Shown here: piece after piece, positions 54,092-62,546 of the stretch | Layout of the letters: every line of letters begins with the position of its first letter | Numbering within the stretch: the first letter of the stretch is position 1 | Assembly: GCA_041748655.1 (NCBI GenBank) | Contig: JBGTCV010000119.1 | Coordinates: 1 to 64,000 of the forward strand | Length of the DNA: 64,000 nt | Direction: 5' to 3' | From: Leptofilum sp041748655 | GTDB taxonomy: Bacteria > Chloroflexota > Anaerolineae > Promineifilales > Promineifilaceae | Program-made: the position numbers and the translations under genes | Notes under the pieces: model-generated | What the model was told of the DNA's origin: nothing | Seen by the model: only the letters and a program-made list of their open reading frames with translations | Database searches by the model: none

Positions 54092-54790
54092 ATGAACGTA
54101 AAAATTTGTGGCCTCACCAACCTGAACGATGCCCAAACGGCCGTATCCGCCGGCGCCGACTACCTGGGCTTTATCTTTTACCCACCCAGCAAACGCTCAA
54201 TTGACATCAACACCGCCAAAACCGTCGTGCAGGCGCTGCGTGCCGCGCCAAACTGCCCGGTGCTGGTGGGCGTTTTTGTCAACGAGACCGGCCCGCGCAT
54301 GGCCGAAATATTAGACGAGGTCGGCCTGGACCTGGCCCAGCTGAGCGGCGAAGAAGTGCCGTTTTTGGTGGGGGATGAGCAGTCGCCGATTTACGGCCGT
54401 TCCTACAAAGCCCTGCGCCCCACCAGCCTGGCTGAAGCCGAAGCGGATGCCGAATGGTATGCGGTGGACGGTAATCAGTTGTCAGTAAACGGTAATCAGT
54501 ATTCAGTAATCGGTGAGCAGTCTCCTAGCCTCTTGATTGACACCTACCACCCCACTTTGCGCGGCGGCACGGGGGAGACGGGCAACTGGGAGATGAGCGC
54601 CCAGCTGGCGCAAACGGTTCCGGGGTTGATGCTGGCGGGCGGTTTAACGGCCGAAAATGTGGCCGAGGCGGTGCGGTTGGTACGGCCGTTTGCCGTTGAT
54701 GTCGCCAGCGGCGTGGAAGCAAGTCCTGGCAAAAAAGACCCCGATCTGGTCCGCGCTTTCATCCAAAACGCCAAATCGATAGACAATTGA
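54092..54790 (+). CDS. trpF: Phosphoribosylanthranilate isomerase with repeat-derived insert
   Basis: 232 residues against about 205 for typical TrpF. It isomerises phosphoribosylanthranilate in tryptophan synthesis. MNVKICGLTNLNDA has the catalytic Cys, LIDTYHPTLRGGTGETGNW the Asp and phosphate-binding GGTG, and LAGGLTAENVAEAV and VDVASGVEASPG complete the barrel. Between YAV and PSLLID lies about 19 extra residues (GNQLSVNGNQYSVIGEQ) encoded by a heptamer array (54470-54525). No other trp gene is near. The upstream frame extension to 54017 is repeat DNA. Confidence 0.92.
   Translation: MNVKICGLTNLNDAQTAVSAGADYLGFIFYPPSKRSIDINTAKTVVQALRAAPNCPVLVGVFVNETGPRMAEILDEVGLDLAQLSGEEVPFLVGDEQSPIYGRSYKALRPTSLAEAEADAEWYAVDGNQLSVNGNQYSVIGEQSPSLLIDTYHPTLRGGTGETGNWEMSAQLAQTVPGLMLAGGLTAENVAEAVRLVRPFAVDVASGVEASPGKKDPDLVRAFIQNAKSIDN
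54470..54525 (+). repeat. Heptanucleotide array inside trpF
   Basis: Eight units in a row: GGTAATC, AGTTGTC, AGTAAAC, GGTAATC, AGTATTC, AGTAATC, GGTGAGC, AGTCTCC. The same unit types form the intergenic hairpin at 33243-33325. Only one arm is present here, and the frame stays open. Confidence 0.82.
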
Positions 54791-54861
54791 CCTTTGCTGC
54801 CTGATCTGTCTCGTGCCAACCTCAGGTATAATGGCGTCATCAACGACCAAAGCAGGGCTTT

Positions 54862-55461
54862 ATGAATGAACCGAATCAGCCAGGTGCCATTGCGTATGCA
54901 CTGGCGCGGTTAGAGAAAGAGCTGTCGCCAAAGCTGACGTACCACAATTTGTGGCATACCCAGGAAGACGTGATACCCGCCAGCATCCAGATCGCGCGGC
55001 ACGTTGGCGTTTCAGAAGCAGACCTACGCCTGCTAACAGTTGCCGCCGCCTTCCACGATATTGGCTTTACTGAAAATCCTGCCAATCATGAAATGGTGGC
55101 AGCCAGAATTGTTGTCCAGGTTTTGCCTGAATATGGGTTCTCTGCCGCTGAAATCGAAGCGATTATGGGGATGATTATTGCCACGCGCTTACCGCAATCC
55201 CCCCGCAATTTGTTGGAAGAAATATTGGCTGATGCCGACCTTGACGTATTGGGACGTCGCGATTTCTTGTCTCGCAATGCCTGTTTGCGCCAGGAATGGG
55301 CCAACTTTAGCCAGGAAATTGCGATCAAGCCCTGGTATGAAGGGCAGCTTGCTTTTTTAAGAAACCACACCTACTTTACGGCCGTTGCCCAAATGCTGCG
55401 AAACGACTTGAAAAAAGAGAATATAACCTTGCTTGAAAAAAAGCTACAGGCGCTGAAATAA
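54862..55461 (+). CDS. HD-domain phosphohydrolase
   Basis: 199 residues. The metal-binding set is YHNLWHTQ (His), AAFHDIGF (the HD pair) and ILADADLDVLG (last Asp). This is the HD superfamily of nucleotide phosphohydrolases, and the Y-H-N-x-x-H start resembles predicted metal-dependent HD hydrolases. Substrate unknown. It lies alone between trpF and a strong terminator. Confidence 0.83.
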   Translation: MNEPNQPGAIAYALARLEKELSPKLTYHNLWHTQEDVIPASIQIARHVGVSEADLRLLTVAAAFHDIGFTENPANHEMVAARIVVQVLPEYGFSAAEIEAIMGMIIATRLPQSPRNLLEEILADADLDVLGRRDFLSRNACLRQEWANFSQEIAIKPWYEGQLAFLRNHTYFTAVAQMLRNDLKKENITLLEKKLQALK

Positions 55462-55564
55462 GAATTTTCAATCTAGATTATGCGCCTGCCGTTCCCTGCC
55501 TGTGCTTTACGCCAGCCCCGCCCTGCGTAACAACATCACAGATAAAGGGAACGTTGTTCAAAAT

Positions 55565-55595
55565 AAAAATGACCGGGTTTCCCCCGGTCATTTTT
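55565..55595. terminator. Bidirectional rho-independent terminator
   Basis: AAAAATGACCGGG (55565-55577) and CCCGGTCATTTTT (55583-55595), with a 5-nt loop. A-rich and T-rich flanks serve both the HD gene (+) and the anti-sigma gene (-), which converge here. Confidence 0.9.
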
Positions 55596-55619
55596 ATTAG
55601 ATGATAAAGTTAGAATCGG

Positions 55620-56954
55620 TTACGGCCGTCCCCCACCAGGTGTACCCGCAGGTGGGCCAGCATGATCTGGCGGGCCTTGTGGCTTGTCGCTCGGGGCACC
55701 AGCACCATCGGGAGGACCAGCGTTATCCGGCGGACCTTGTGGCTTGTCGTCCGGGGCACCAGCACCATCGGGCGGACCAGCGTTATCCGGCGGGCCTTGT
55801 GGCTCATCGCCCGGGGCACCGACACCATCGGGCGGGCCAGCGTTATCTGGCGGGCCTTGTGGCTTGTCGTCCGGGGCACCGGCCCCATCGGGCGGGCCAG
55901 CGTTATCTGGCGGGCCTTGTGGCTTGTCGCTCGGGGCACCAGCACCATCGGGCGGACCAGCGTTATCCGGCGGGCCAATCAGATCGGCACCCAGCATAAT
56001 CTGACCCCAGCCAAAGCCTTCTTCCCGTAAGGCAAACAGTTCGCTTACCGGCGTGCCTGTTTGCTCACTAATATTGTAGGCCAGCATAATTTCGCCAAAA
56101 CCGGCTCCATTACAGAACAAATCCATTACTTCTTCAACCGATACGTCATACTGTTCCGCAATTCGTTGAGCCATGGGATTTTCAGTGATGACGGTACAAC
56201 GCTCGGCATCAGCAGCAGCATCCTCATCGTCAATCTCACCATCCCCCATTCTGGTGAACAAACCACTCAATTTGGCATCGTGTATCGACAGCGCCTCTTC
56301 AAGCAGATGGCCCACGGATTCCCGCTCGGCACCTTCGGTTTTACCAATGGTCTGGGCGATAGCCGACATGCTTACACCGTAACCCTCCAGAGCTTCCGGA
56401 TAACGGTCGGTGTCGCCTCGGTCAATTAATTCCTGAGCCTCTTGCAGGCGCTCTTCAGCGAACGCTAGCTGCAAAGTGGCTTTCGCTTCGGAGGTCGAAG
56501 CCAGGTTAAGCCGCAGCTCCTCCAGAGAAAGGTCAAGCGTATACAGGGCGTCACCCGGTACGGCCGAATCTGACGCATAAACAACGCCACCTCCAGCTAC
56601 CAATGAAACAGCTGTAACAATAAGCAAAATCCAGGTCATATTCAATCTCCTTGTCAAATGGAATGATCCGATACGTTGCCATCTATGACGAAGATTGTCG
56701 AAAAATGTTACATTTTCGTTTGGCAAGGGCTGCAGCTGGCTCAACAAACGCTGGCGTGCGTGCAGGCGGAAGGTTGGTGCCGGCTCTATGGCTGGCGCGC
56801 TGCGAAACATCGCCATTACGGAAAAAAGTTCTTGTAAACTGTCGGCATGTTCCGGGTATTGAGCCAGGCACGCTTCAATCGTTGATTCACCCTGCTCAAT
56901 TGCCTCAATACAGTCGGCTAACACATCCGTGAAATCCATGTGTGGGCTAGACAT
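55620..56954 (-). CDS. Anti-sigma-type membrane protein (DUF5667) with collagen-like tail
   Basis: 444 residues. A short cytoplasmic region (DFTDVLADCIEAIEQGES) probably binds the sigma factor. One membrane helix (about 106-127) leads to a DUF5667-type extracytoplasmic domain (DSAVPGDALYTLDLSLEELR), then a helical domain with VSVEEVMDLFCNGAGFGEIM. The tail (about 326-444) has five 20-residue repeats of GPPDNAGPPDGAGAP-x-DKPQ plus a partial one. It overlaps the sigma gene by eight bases. The tail could span the wall or bind a surface partner. Confidence 0.82.
   Translation of the reverse strand: MSSPHMDFTDVLADCIEAIEQGESTIEACLAQYPEHADSLQELFSVMAMFRSAPAIEPAPTFRLHARQRLLSQLQPLPNENVTFFDNLRHRWQRIGSFHLTRRLNMTWILLIVTAVSLVAGGGVVYASDSAVPGDALYTLDLSLEELRLNLASTSEAKATLQLAFAEERLQEAQELIDRGDTDRYPEALEGYGVSMSAIAQTIGKTEGAERESVGHLLEEALSIHDAKLSGLFTRMGDGEIDDEDAAADAERCTVITENPMAQRIAEQYDVSVEEVMDLFCNGAGFGEIMLAYNISEQTGTPVSELFALREEGFGWGQIMLGADLIGPPDNAGPPDGAGAPSDKPQGPPDNAGPPDGAGAPDDKPQGPPDNAGPPDGVGAPGDEPQGPPDNAGPPDGAGAPDDKPQGPPDNAGPPDGAGAPSDKPQGPPDHAGPPAGTPGGGRP
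55677..55976 (-). repeat. Five tandem 60-bp repeats in the anti-sigma gene
   Basis: Five near-identical 60-bp units encode the Gly-Pro-Pro-rich 20-residue motif. Units differ mainly at one codon pair (Ser-Asp, Asp-Asp or Gly-Asp) and by GCA/GTA changes. Such arrays vary in copy number by slippage or recombination. Confidence 0.92.
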
Positions 56955-57501
56955 TGGTGATCTCCTCTGCCGTCAAAAACGCCTGGGCCGCTTTGAGTGC
57001 GCGATGCTGCAATACCCTGACCGCACCAATGTTGCGATCTAATATCTGGGCCACTTCTTTCATGCTCAACCCGTTGATAAAACGCAGGGTAAGGACATGT
57101 TGGTGCAGTGGTGATAATTGGCTCATGATGTTGACCAATTGCTCTGCATTTTCCTTCGTCACAAGGCGCTTCTCCAGATCGGGGGTGTTATCAACGAGAA
57201 TAATTTGCTCTGTCAGCGGCAGTGCTTCCTTGCGCGTGCGATAATGATCGATAATCGCATTATGTGCGATCCGATAAATCCAGGCCTTAAAGGGAACCTG
57301 ACCCCGGTAGCCAGATATACCTTCCCAGACTTTCAGAAATATCTGTTCTGTCAGATCTTCTGCATCCTGGTGATTGCTTACGCGGTAATAAACGTAACGA
57401 TAAATATCATCCAGGTAACGTTCATACAACTCCCCGAACGCTTTTTTATCACCCTTGCAAATGCGGGTAGTTAACCTGGAATCATCTTGTTCGATGGCCA
57501 T
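56947..57501 (-). CDS. ECF sigma factor
   Basis: 184 residues of a group 4 sigma-70 factor. Region 2 has AFGELYERYLDDIYRYVYYR and DAEDLTEQIFLKVWEGI; region 4 has LTLRFINGLSMKEVAQILDR and NIGAVRVLQHRALKAA. The start at 57501 (MAIEQDD) is preferred to the open frame upstream, which crosses the 74-bp hairpin repeat. The overlap with the DUF5667 gene supports a sigma/anti-sigma pair. Target promoter unknown. No ACGGCCGT. Confidence 0.88.
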   Translation of the reverse strand: MAIEQDDSRLTTRICKGDKKAFGELYERYLDDIYRYVYYRVSNHQDAEDLTEQIFLKVWEGISGYRGQVPFKAWIYRIAHNAIIDHYRTRKEALPLTEQIILVDNTPDLEKRLVTKENAEQLVNIMSQLSPLHQHVLTLRFINGLSMKEVAQILDRNIGAVRVLQHRALKAAQAFLTAEEITNV

Positions 57502-57556
57502 AGACTCTCTGAATAGGTAAAGACGGATGAATCTTAAAAATGTTACATTTTTGAAG

Positions 57557-57630
57557 CCTGAGTGGTGCAAGGCACAGGCCAAACGGTTCCAACCAATTGA
57601 AACGCCTCCGGCCAGTGCCTTGCACCTGAG
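57557..57630. repeat. 74-bp hairpin repeat, copy 2 (inverted)
   Basis: CCTGAGTGGTGCAAGGCAC on the left and GCCAGTGCCTTGCACCTGAG on the right. It is the near-identical reverse of 33449-33522. It lies about 55 bp ahead of the sigma-factor start, so it would be in that gene's leader or promoter. Confidence 0.78.
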
Positions 57631-57716
57631 TAGTTACCATTTGTGAAGGATAGTTAATCTTGCAAGCAAGTATATGGGGAATCTTAACTATCTTATGCTA
57701 GAATGGTCCCGAACTT

Positions 57717-58262
57717 ATGAAACGTCCCTTCAAAACGCTCTCCTCAAAAATTGCCTGGTCGTGCCCCTGGTACCGGGTTCGCCAGGATGAAATTATGACG
57801 CCAAACGGCCGTCCCGGTGTCTACAACATTATCGAAAGCCCCACCTCTGTCTGGATTGTGCCAATCACCCCGGCGGGTGAGATTGTGCTCATCCGCAATT
57901 ACCGCTATACGATCGATGAGTGGTGTTGGGAGGTGCCTGCGGGCAGTGTCAAGCCTGAGCAAACGGAGCTAGAAGCGGCCGTTTGCGAACTAAAAGAAGA
58001 AGTGGGTGGGGTTACAGAAGAGCCGCTGCTGGAAATCGGCCGTTTTTATACCGCAAACGGCATCTGCAACGAGCTGGGGGTTTATTACCTGGCCAGCAGC
58101 GTTATGCTAGGGGAACCAGAGCATGAAGCGGCCGAGGTGATGGAAATTCATGTGAAGCCAGCCGCAGAAGTGCTGCAAATGGCCCGCAGTGGCCAGATCC
58201 GCGACGGGAATACGGCGCTGGCCTTGCTGCTCTGCACCGAAAAATGGCAGCAATCGGGGTAA
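57717..58262 (+). CDS. NUDIX hydrolase (ADP-ribose pyrophosphatase-like)
   Basis: 181 residues. It hydrolyses nucleoside diphosphates linked to another group, ADP-ribose being likely. The Nudix box starts at G76 (AGSVKPEQTELEAAVCELKE) and keeps the metal-binding pair E94/E95, but the usual Arg is C90 and the first Glu is Q82. VWIVPITPAGEIVLIRNYRY and the proline WEVPAG fit the ADPRase subfamily. No ribosome site is evident, so it may be leaderless. Confidence 0.85.
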   Translation: MKRPFKTLSSKIAWSCPWYRVRQDEIMTPNGRPGVYNIIESPTSVWIVPITPAGEIVLIRNYRYTIDEWCWEVPAGSVKPEQTELEAAVCELKEEVGGVTEEPLLEIGRFYTANGICNELGVYYLASSVMLGEPEHEAAEVMEIHVKPAAEVLQMARSGQIRDGNTALALLLCTEKWQQSG

Positions 58263-58283
58263 ATGGGGGTCTTTGGGGTTTGG

Positions 58284-58312
58284 CGTGAAGCGTGAAACGT
58301 GAAGCGTGATCA
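58284..58312. repeat. Heptanucleotide repeat at the NUDIX/kinase junction
   Basis: GCGTGAA, GCGTGAA, ACGTGAA, GCGTGAT: one arm only, about 20 bp after the NUDIX stop and ending at the last codons of the convergent histidine kinase. Confidence 0.65.
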
Positions 58313-59557
58313 GGTTCGGGGGAGGGTGATGGTGAACTGGAAGCCTTGCTGGGGGGCGGTGGTGATGGTCATACGGCCGTTTAGCAGCTGTACCCGTTCT
58401 TGAATACCAATCAGGCCAAAACGGCCGTTGCTTTCTTCAGACAAATGGGTGCCCACGCCATTATCTTGCACCGTAAGGCTGGTTTCTTGTGGCAGGTAGC
58501 GCAGGCAGATGTCCACCCGGGAGGCGCGGGCATGTTTACGCACGTTGGTCAACCCCTCCTGCACGGCGCGGTACAGCGTCAGCTCAATTTTGGGCTCGCG
58601 TATCGCCGGTTCTCCCTCGATGGTCAGTTCCGTCACCAGACCAGATTCACGCAATTCGGCCGCCAGGCTGGCTATCGCTTCGGCCAGGGTCTGGTTTTCC
58701 AGCGGCGATTCGCGCAGGGCGCTGACGGAATGGCGCACAGCGGTCAGCCCTTCCTGGGTGAGGGCCTGGGCTTTGTCCAGGGCGTCTTGCGCTTTGGCTG
58801 GCTGGCTGTGCATCACGATTTTGGCCGCTTCCAGCTGCACATTCACCACGGTAAGGTAATGGCCTAAATTGTCGTGGATTTCGCGGGCGACCCGGTTGCG
58901 CTCGCGCATGGTGGCCAGCTCTTCCACCTGGGCGGCGTACTCTGCCAGCCGGTGGTTGGCCTGGCGCAAGTCGGTGGCCAGCCGCTGGATTTCGCTGCGG
59001 GCGCTGCTTTCACGCACGGCAATGCTGGTGAAGATGAGGGTGAACAGCATCGATGCGCTAATGGAAAGCAGATTCGGCACGATTACTTGCCAGGGCTCGT
59101 CAATAAAGTAAATGAGCCAGATGAGGGCGAACAGGATGAGACTGATAACGGCCGTAAATTGCCAGGAATAGGCCAAGCTTTGGGCAGCAATCGGCAAGAT
59201 CAAGACCCAGATCATGCCAGTGAGGCCGTTGGTCAGGAATAATAAACCGGCCATCGTACTCAGCTGCACCCCAAAAAAGAGATACCGAGAAAAGGCGAGA
59301 TGCAGGTAACGCTCGTGCAGCATCATGCCCACCGTGCCGTTAACGACGTAAATGATCCAGCAGAGCAGAATCAGGCTGATTTGCCAGGTGGGCAGCGCCC
59401 AAAAGCGGGTGGACAAGAGCAGCGGCAGCAGGGCGACCACCGCTAAGGTGACCACCACCACATTCACGCCGATGCCGGTAAAGCGGTCATTGGCTTCAAT
59501 CTGGCTGTTGACAACAGTCTCGGGGGAATGGATGTCGATCTCGTTGGGCTGGCTCAT
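58310..59557 (-). CDS. Membrane histidine kinase (HisKA_3, DesK/DegS type)
   Basis: 415 residues. About six membrane helices (30-180) serve as sensor, then a coiled coil and HisKA_3 domain with VAREIHDNLGHYLTVVNVQL (phospho-His), and an ATPase domain with GLTNVRKHARAS, DNGVG and GLIGIQERV. The membrane input resembles DesK-like sensors, which respond to membrane state. It starts 3 bp after the Hsp33 stop, so the two form an operon. No response regulator is adjacent; the regulator at 194-853 is on the far side of the window. Confidence 0.88.
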   Translation of the reverse strand: MSQPNEIDIHSPETVVNSQIEANDRFTGIGVNVVVVTLAVVALLPLLLSTRFWALPTWQISLILLCWIIYVVNGTVGMMLHERYLHLAFSRYLFFGVQLSTMAGLLFLTNGLTGMIWVLILPIAAQSLAYSWQFTAVISLILFALIWLIYFIDEPWQVIVPNLLSISASMLFTLIFTSIAVRESSARSEIQRLATDLRQANHRLAEYAAQVEELATMRERNRVAREIHDNLGHYLTVVNVQLEAAKIVMHSQPAKAQDALDKAQALTQEGLTAVRHSVSALRESPLENQTLAEAIASLAAELRESGLVTELTIEGEPAIREPKIELTLYRAVQEGLTNVRKHARASRVDICLRYLPQETSLTVQDNGVGTHLSEESNGRFGLIGIQERVQLLNGRMTITTAPQQGFQFTITLPRT

Positions 59558-59560
59558 CGC

Positions 59561-60430
59561 TTAAAGGTTGTCTAGCAGCGCTTCCAGCGCTTCGCGGCTG
59601 AAGAGGTACTGTTCATGGCAAAAGTGGCAATCGACGACAGCTTCTCCTTCGGTGGCAAGAATCTGTTCGATCTCCGCTGCGCCGAGGGAGATGAGGGCCT
59701 GTTCGCTGCGGGAACGGCTGCAACCACACTGGAACTGCAACGGCCGTTTCTCCAGCAGCTTATACGGCATCGGGCCAAAAATAAGTTCGGCAATCTCCTC
59801 CGGCGTTTTGCCGCTGCCGAGCAGATCAGCCACGGGAGGCAGCTCCTGAATATTGTCGCGCAGCTGCTGCACGATGTCGGACTCATACGGCGGCAGCGCC
59901 TGAATGAGCAGGCCGCCCACGGTTTGCAGCACGCCGTCGTCATCTACCTTGTGGCTGATGTCGATGAGCGAGGGGATTTGCTCCGACTGGTTCATAAAAA
60001 AGGTGAGCTCGGCGGCGATGTTGCCGCTGCCCAGCGGCACGGTGCTTTCAGACAGTTCCGGCAGCAGGGTATCTTTCACCACGGTGAGCAGGCCGGTGTC
60101 GCCCAGCGCGGCGGCAATCTGTTCGGGGGTCAGGTCGGGCAAATCGATCATTGGTTGGGAGACGTAGCCTCGGATACGGCCGTTGCTGTCTGACTCCACC
60201 AATATTTTTTGCAATGGGCCGCTGCCCTCAAACTTCATGGCGATGCGCTGCCGCACCTTGAGCAAAGCGCCCATCAGCGCTGCACCGGTGAGGCCGTGGG
60301 CCAGGGCGATGGTGGCGGTGGGCAGCGTGCCGTGCCGGTCGGCCGCTTCCCAGGCCAGGTCGGTATTGGCCGAGACAATGACGCGCACGCCAGCATCTCT
60401 AGCCAGGGCGCGAATTAGATAATCTTCCAC
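59561..60430 (-). CDS. hslO: Hsp33 redox-regulated chaperone
   Basis: 289 residues. A holdase switched on by oxidation. The C-terminal zinc site has four Cys: FQCGCS and VDCHFCHEQ, the C-x-C...C-x-x-C pattern. N-terminal domain signatures are ATIALAHGLTGAALMGALLK and VESDSNGRIRGYVSQP. The start is GTG at 60430 with GAGG seven bases upstream. It is coupled with the histidine kinase behind it and follows glnS by 56 bp. Activity needs peroxide plus heat or unfolding, by family knowledge. Confidence 0.95.
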   Translation of the reverse strand: MEDYLIRALARDAGVRVIVSANTDLAWEAADRHGTLPTATIALAHGLTGAALMGALLKVRQRIAMKFEGSGPLQKILVESDSNGRIRGYVSQPMIDLPDLTPEQIAAALGDTGLLTVVKDTLLPELSESTVPLGSGNIAAELTFFMNQSEQIPSLIDISHKVDDDGVLQTVGGLLIQALPPYESDIVQQLRDNIQELPPVADLLGSGKTPEEIAELIFGPMPYKLLEKRPLQFQCGCSRSRSEQALISLGAAEIEQILATEGEAVVDCHFCHEQYLFSREALEALLDNL

Positions 60431-60445
60431 AGGTATACCTCGTAG

Positions 60446-60478
60446 ATTTCCCCGGAAACCTGGAGTTTCCGGGGAAAT
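60446..60478. other. Perfect hairpin between glnS and hslO
   Basis: ATTTCCCCGGAAAC (60446-60459) and GTTTCCGGGGAAAT (60465-60478): a 14-bp perfect stem with a 5-nt loop. No T-tract follows on the minus strand, so it may be a processing or attenuation element rather than a terminator. Confidence 0.55.
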
Positions 60479-60486
60479 GACGTGTT

Positions 60487-62196
60487 CTATTTCACCTTGG
60501 CCCAGGAGTCGCGCAGGGCAACGGTGAGGTTGAAGACGGGATGGTCGTCGCTGCTGTCTGGGTCTTTGGCGTAGTAGCCCTGGCGCATGAACTGGTAGCT
60601 TTGGCCGTCTTCGGCAAAGGCGAGGCTGGGTTCCAGCTTGGCGTTGTCCAGAATTTCCAGATTGTGCGGGTTGAGGTTGTCGGTGAAATCCTGCCCTTCT
60701 TCGTCCACCTCTTCCGGTTCGGCGCGGTTAAACAGCACGTCGTACTGGCGCAGCTCGGCGGTAAGGGCGTGCGCGGCAGAGACCCAGTGGATGGTGCCTT
60801 TGACTTTACGGCCGTCTGGCACATTCCCCCCGCTGGTTTCCGGATCATACGTACAGTGCAGGGTCACCACATTGCCGTCGTCGTCCTTCACCGCTTCGGT
60901 GCAGGTGAGCAGGTACGCGCCTAAAAAGCGCACCTCGCGCCCTTCCGTCAGGCGGAAGAATTTGCTGGGGGCGTTGGGCATGTAATCATCCTGCTCAATG
61001 AACAGTTCCCGGCTGAACGGCACCTGCCGGGTGGTGATGTTCTCTTTGTCCTGCGGATAAACCGGAATGTCGAACCATTCCACTTTATCTTCTGGATAAT
61101 TGGTGACGATGACGCGCAACGGCCGTAACACCGCCATCGCTCTGGGGGCATGGGCATTCAGCTCGTCGCGAACGGCCGCTTCCAGCATTGCCATATCCAC
61201 CGTGCGATTGTAGCGAGCCATGCCCACCATATCCTGGAAGTTGCGAATGGCGGCAGGCGGATAACCCCGGCGGCGCATCCCGGCCAGGGTGGGCATACGG
61301 GGATCGTCCCAGCCGCGCACGTGCCCTTCCTGCACCAGCCGGATCAGCTTGCGCTTGCTGGTGATGGTGTGGCTGACGTTCAGACGGCCGAATTCAATCT
61401 GCTGCGGATGGTGGGCGATGTCGATCTGATCCAGGAACCAGTCGTACAGCGGCCGGTGGTTCACATATTCCAGCGAGCAGAACGAATGGGTGATCCCTTC
61501 CAGCGCGTCGGACTGGCCATGCGCCCAGTCGTACATGGGGTAGATGCACCATTTGTCGCCGGTGCGCCAGTGCGGCGCTTTGAGGATACGGTACATCACC
61601 GGGTCGCGCATGTTGATGATGGGCGAACTCATGTCGATTTTAGCCCGCAGCACGCGGGAGCCTTCGTCGAATTCGCCATTTTTCATTCGTTCAAACAGGT
61701 CCAGGTTTTCTTCGATGGGGCGGTCACGGTACGGGCTGTTTGTGCCCGGCTCGGTGAGTGTACCGCGATGGGCGCGTATCTCTTCCTGGCTGAGATCATC
61801 CACATACGCTTTGCCTTCCTTGATGAGCTGGACGGCCCAGTCGTACAGCTGGTCGAAGTAGTCGGAGGCGTAGTAGAGGCGGTCTTCCCAATCGTAGCCC
61901 AGCCAGCGAATGTCGTGCATGATCCCTTCGACGTATTCGGTTTCTTCCTTGGTGGGGTTGGTGTCGTCGAAGCGCAGGTTGCACTTGCCGCCAAACTCAG
62001 CCGCAATTTTGAAGTCGGTATGGATGGCATTGGCGTGGCCGATGTGGAGGTAGCCATTGGGTTCGGGTGGGAAGCGAGTGTGGACTTTGCCGCCGAAACG
62101 GCCGTTTGCCACATCCTCAGCAATCATGGTGCGCAGGAAATCGCTGGGCGTGTCCTGTTCTTCTGTCCCTGGCATGGGATCAACAATTTTGGTCAT
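60487..62196 (-). CDS. glnS: Glutaminyl-tRNA synthetase
   Basis: 569 residues. Class I synthetase charging tRNA-Gln. HIGH is at 51-54 in FPPEPNGYLHIGHANAIHTD, and the KMSKS equivalent is in VSHTITSKRKL. RAKIDMSSPIINMRDPVMYR and TIHWVSAAHA are typical of GlnRS rather than GluRS. Having GlnRS suggests this organism need not use the transamidation route for Gln-tRNA. ACGGCCGT occurs at both ends of the gene. Confidence 0.96.
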   Translation of the reverse strand: MTKIVDPMPGTEEQDTPSDFLRTMIAEDVANGRFGGKVHTRFPPEPNGYLHIGHANAIHTDFKIAAEFGGKCNLRFDDTNPTKEETEYVEGIMHDIRWLGYDWEDRLYYASDYFDQLYDWAVQLIKEGKAYVDDLSQEEIRAHRGTLTEPGTNSPYRDRPIEENLDLFERMKNGEFDEGSRVLRAKIDMSSPIINMRDPVMYRILKAPHWRTGDKWCIYPMYDWAHGQSDALEGITHSFCSLEYVNHRPLYDWFLDQIDIAHHPQQIEFGRLNVSHTITSKRKLIRLVQEGHVRGWDDPRMPTLAGMRRRGYPPAAIRNFQDMVGMARYNRTVDMAMLEAAVRDELNAHAPRAMAVLRPLRVIVTNYPEDKVEWFDIPVYPQDKENITTRQVPFSRELFIEQDDYMPNAPSKFFRLTEGREVRFLGAYLLTCTEAVKDDDGNVVTLHCTYDPETSGGNVPDGRKVKGTIHWVSAAHALTAELRQYDVLFNRAEPEEVDEEGQDFTDNLNPHNLEILDNAKLEPSLAFAEDGQSYQFMRQGYYAKDPDSSDDHPVFNLTVALRDSWAKVK

Positions 62197-62546
62197 GGTC
62201 TGTTCCTTTAAAGATAATCAAAAAAATGCACCTTGATCATAAGCCATTCAGGCCAGGATGCAAATAGGGAACGCCATAACAGACCGGGGTTTTCGCTCCT
62301 GGGCGACGCCATTGTCACGAAACCTGCAATTTGCTACTATGTCAAGACGGGTTCATTTTATAAGAACAGTAGCATCCTGTCGGAAAAGTAGCCGCGACAT
62401 CCCCGTCGCGCTTACATGAGCACGTTCAGTAAGGATACCGTGGCTACAAGAACAGGTTCTCCAGCAGACTGCTATAGCGCTTGTCTCTCACACCCGTTGA
62501 ACAGCGCGTTATGCTGCTTAAACTTGGAATTATGGAGTGATTGTCA
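62197..62546. other. Gene-free region between glnS and the CheB-like gene
   Basis: Divergent promoters are expected here. A nested palindrome lies at 62388-62454: outer GTAGCC/GGCTAC, inner CGCGAC/GTCGCG (62393-62398 and 62405-62410). Nothing else recognised. Confidence 0.4.

Noticed and set aside
55662..56030. Repetitive plus-strand frames over the 60-bp array
   Set aside because: Any frame stays open in a 60-bp repeat without stops. The minus strand gives the Gly-Pro-Pro tail in frame with a real domain.
61150..62211. 353-codon frame antisense to glnS
   Set aside because: Antisense shadow with no domain; glnS motifs are unambiguous on the other strand.
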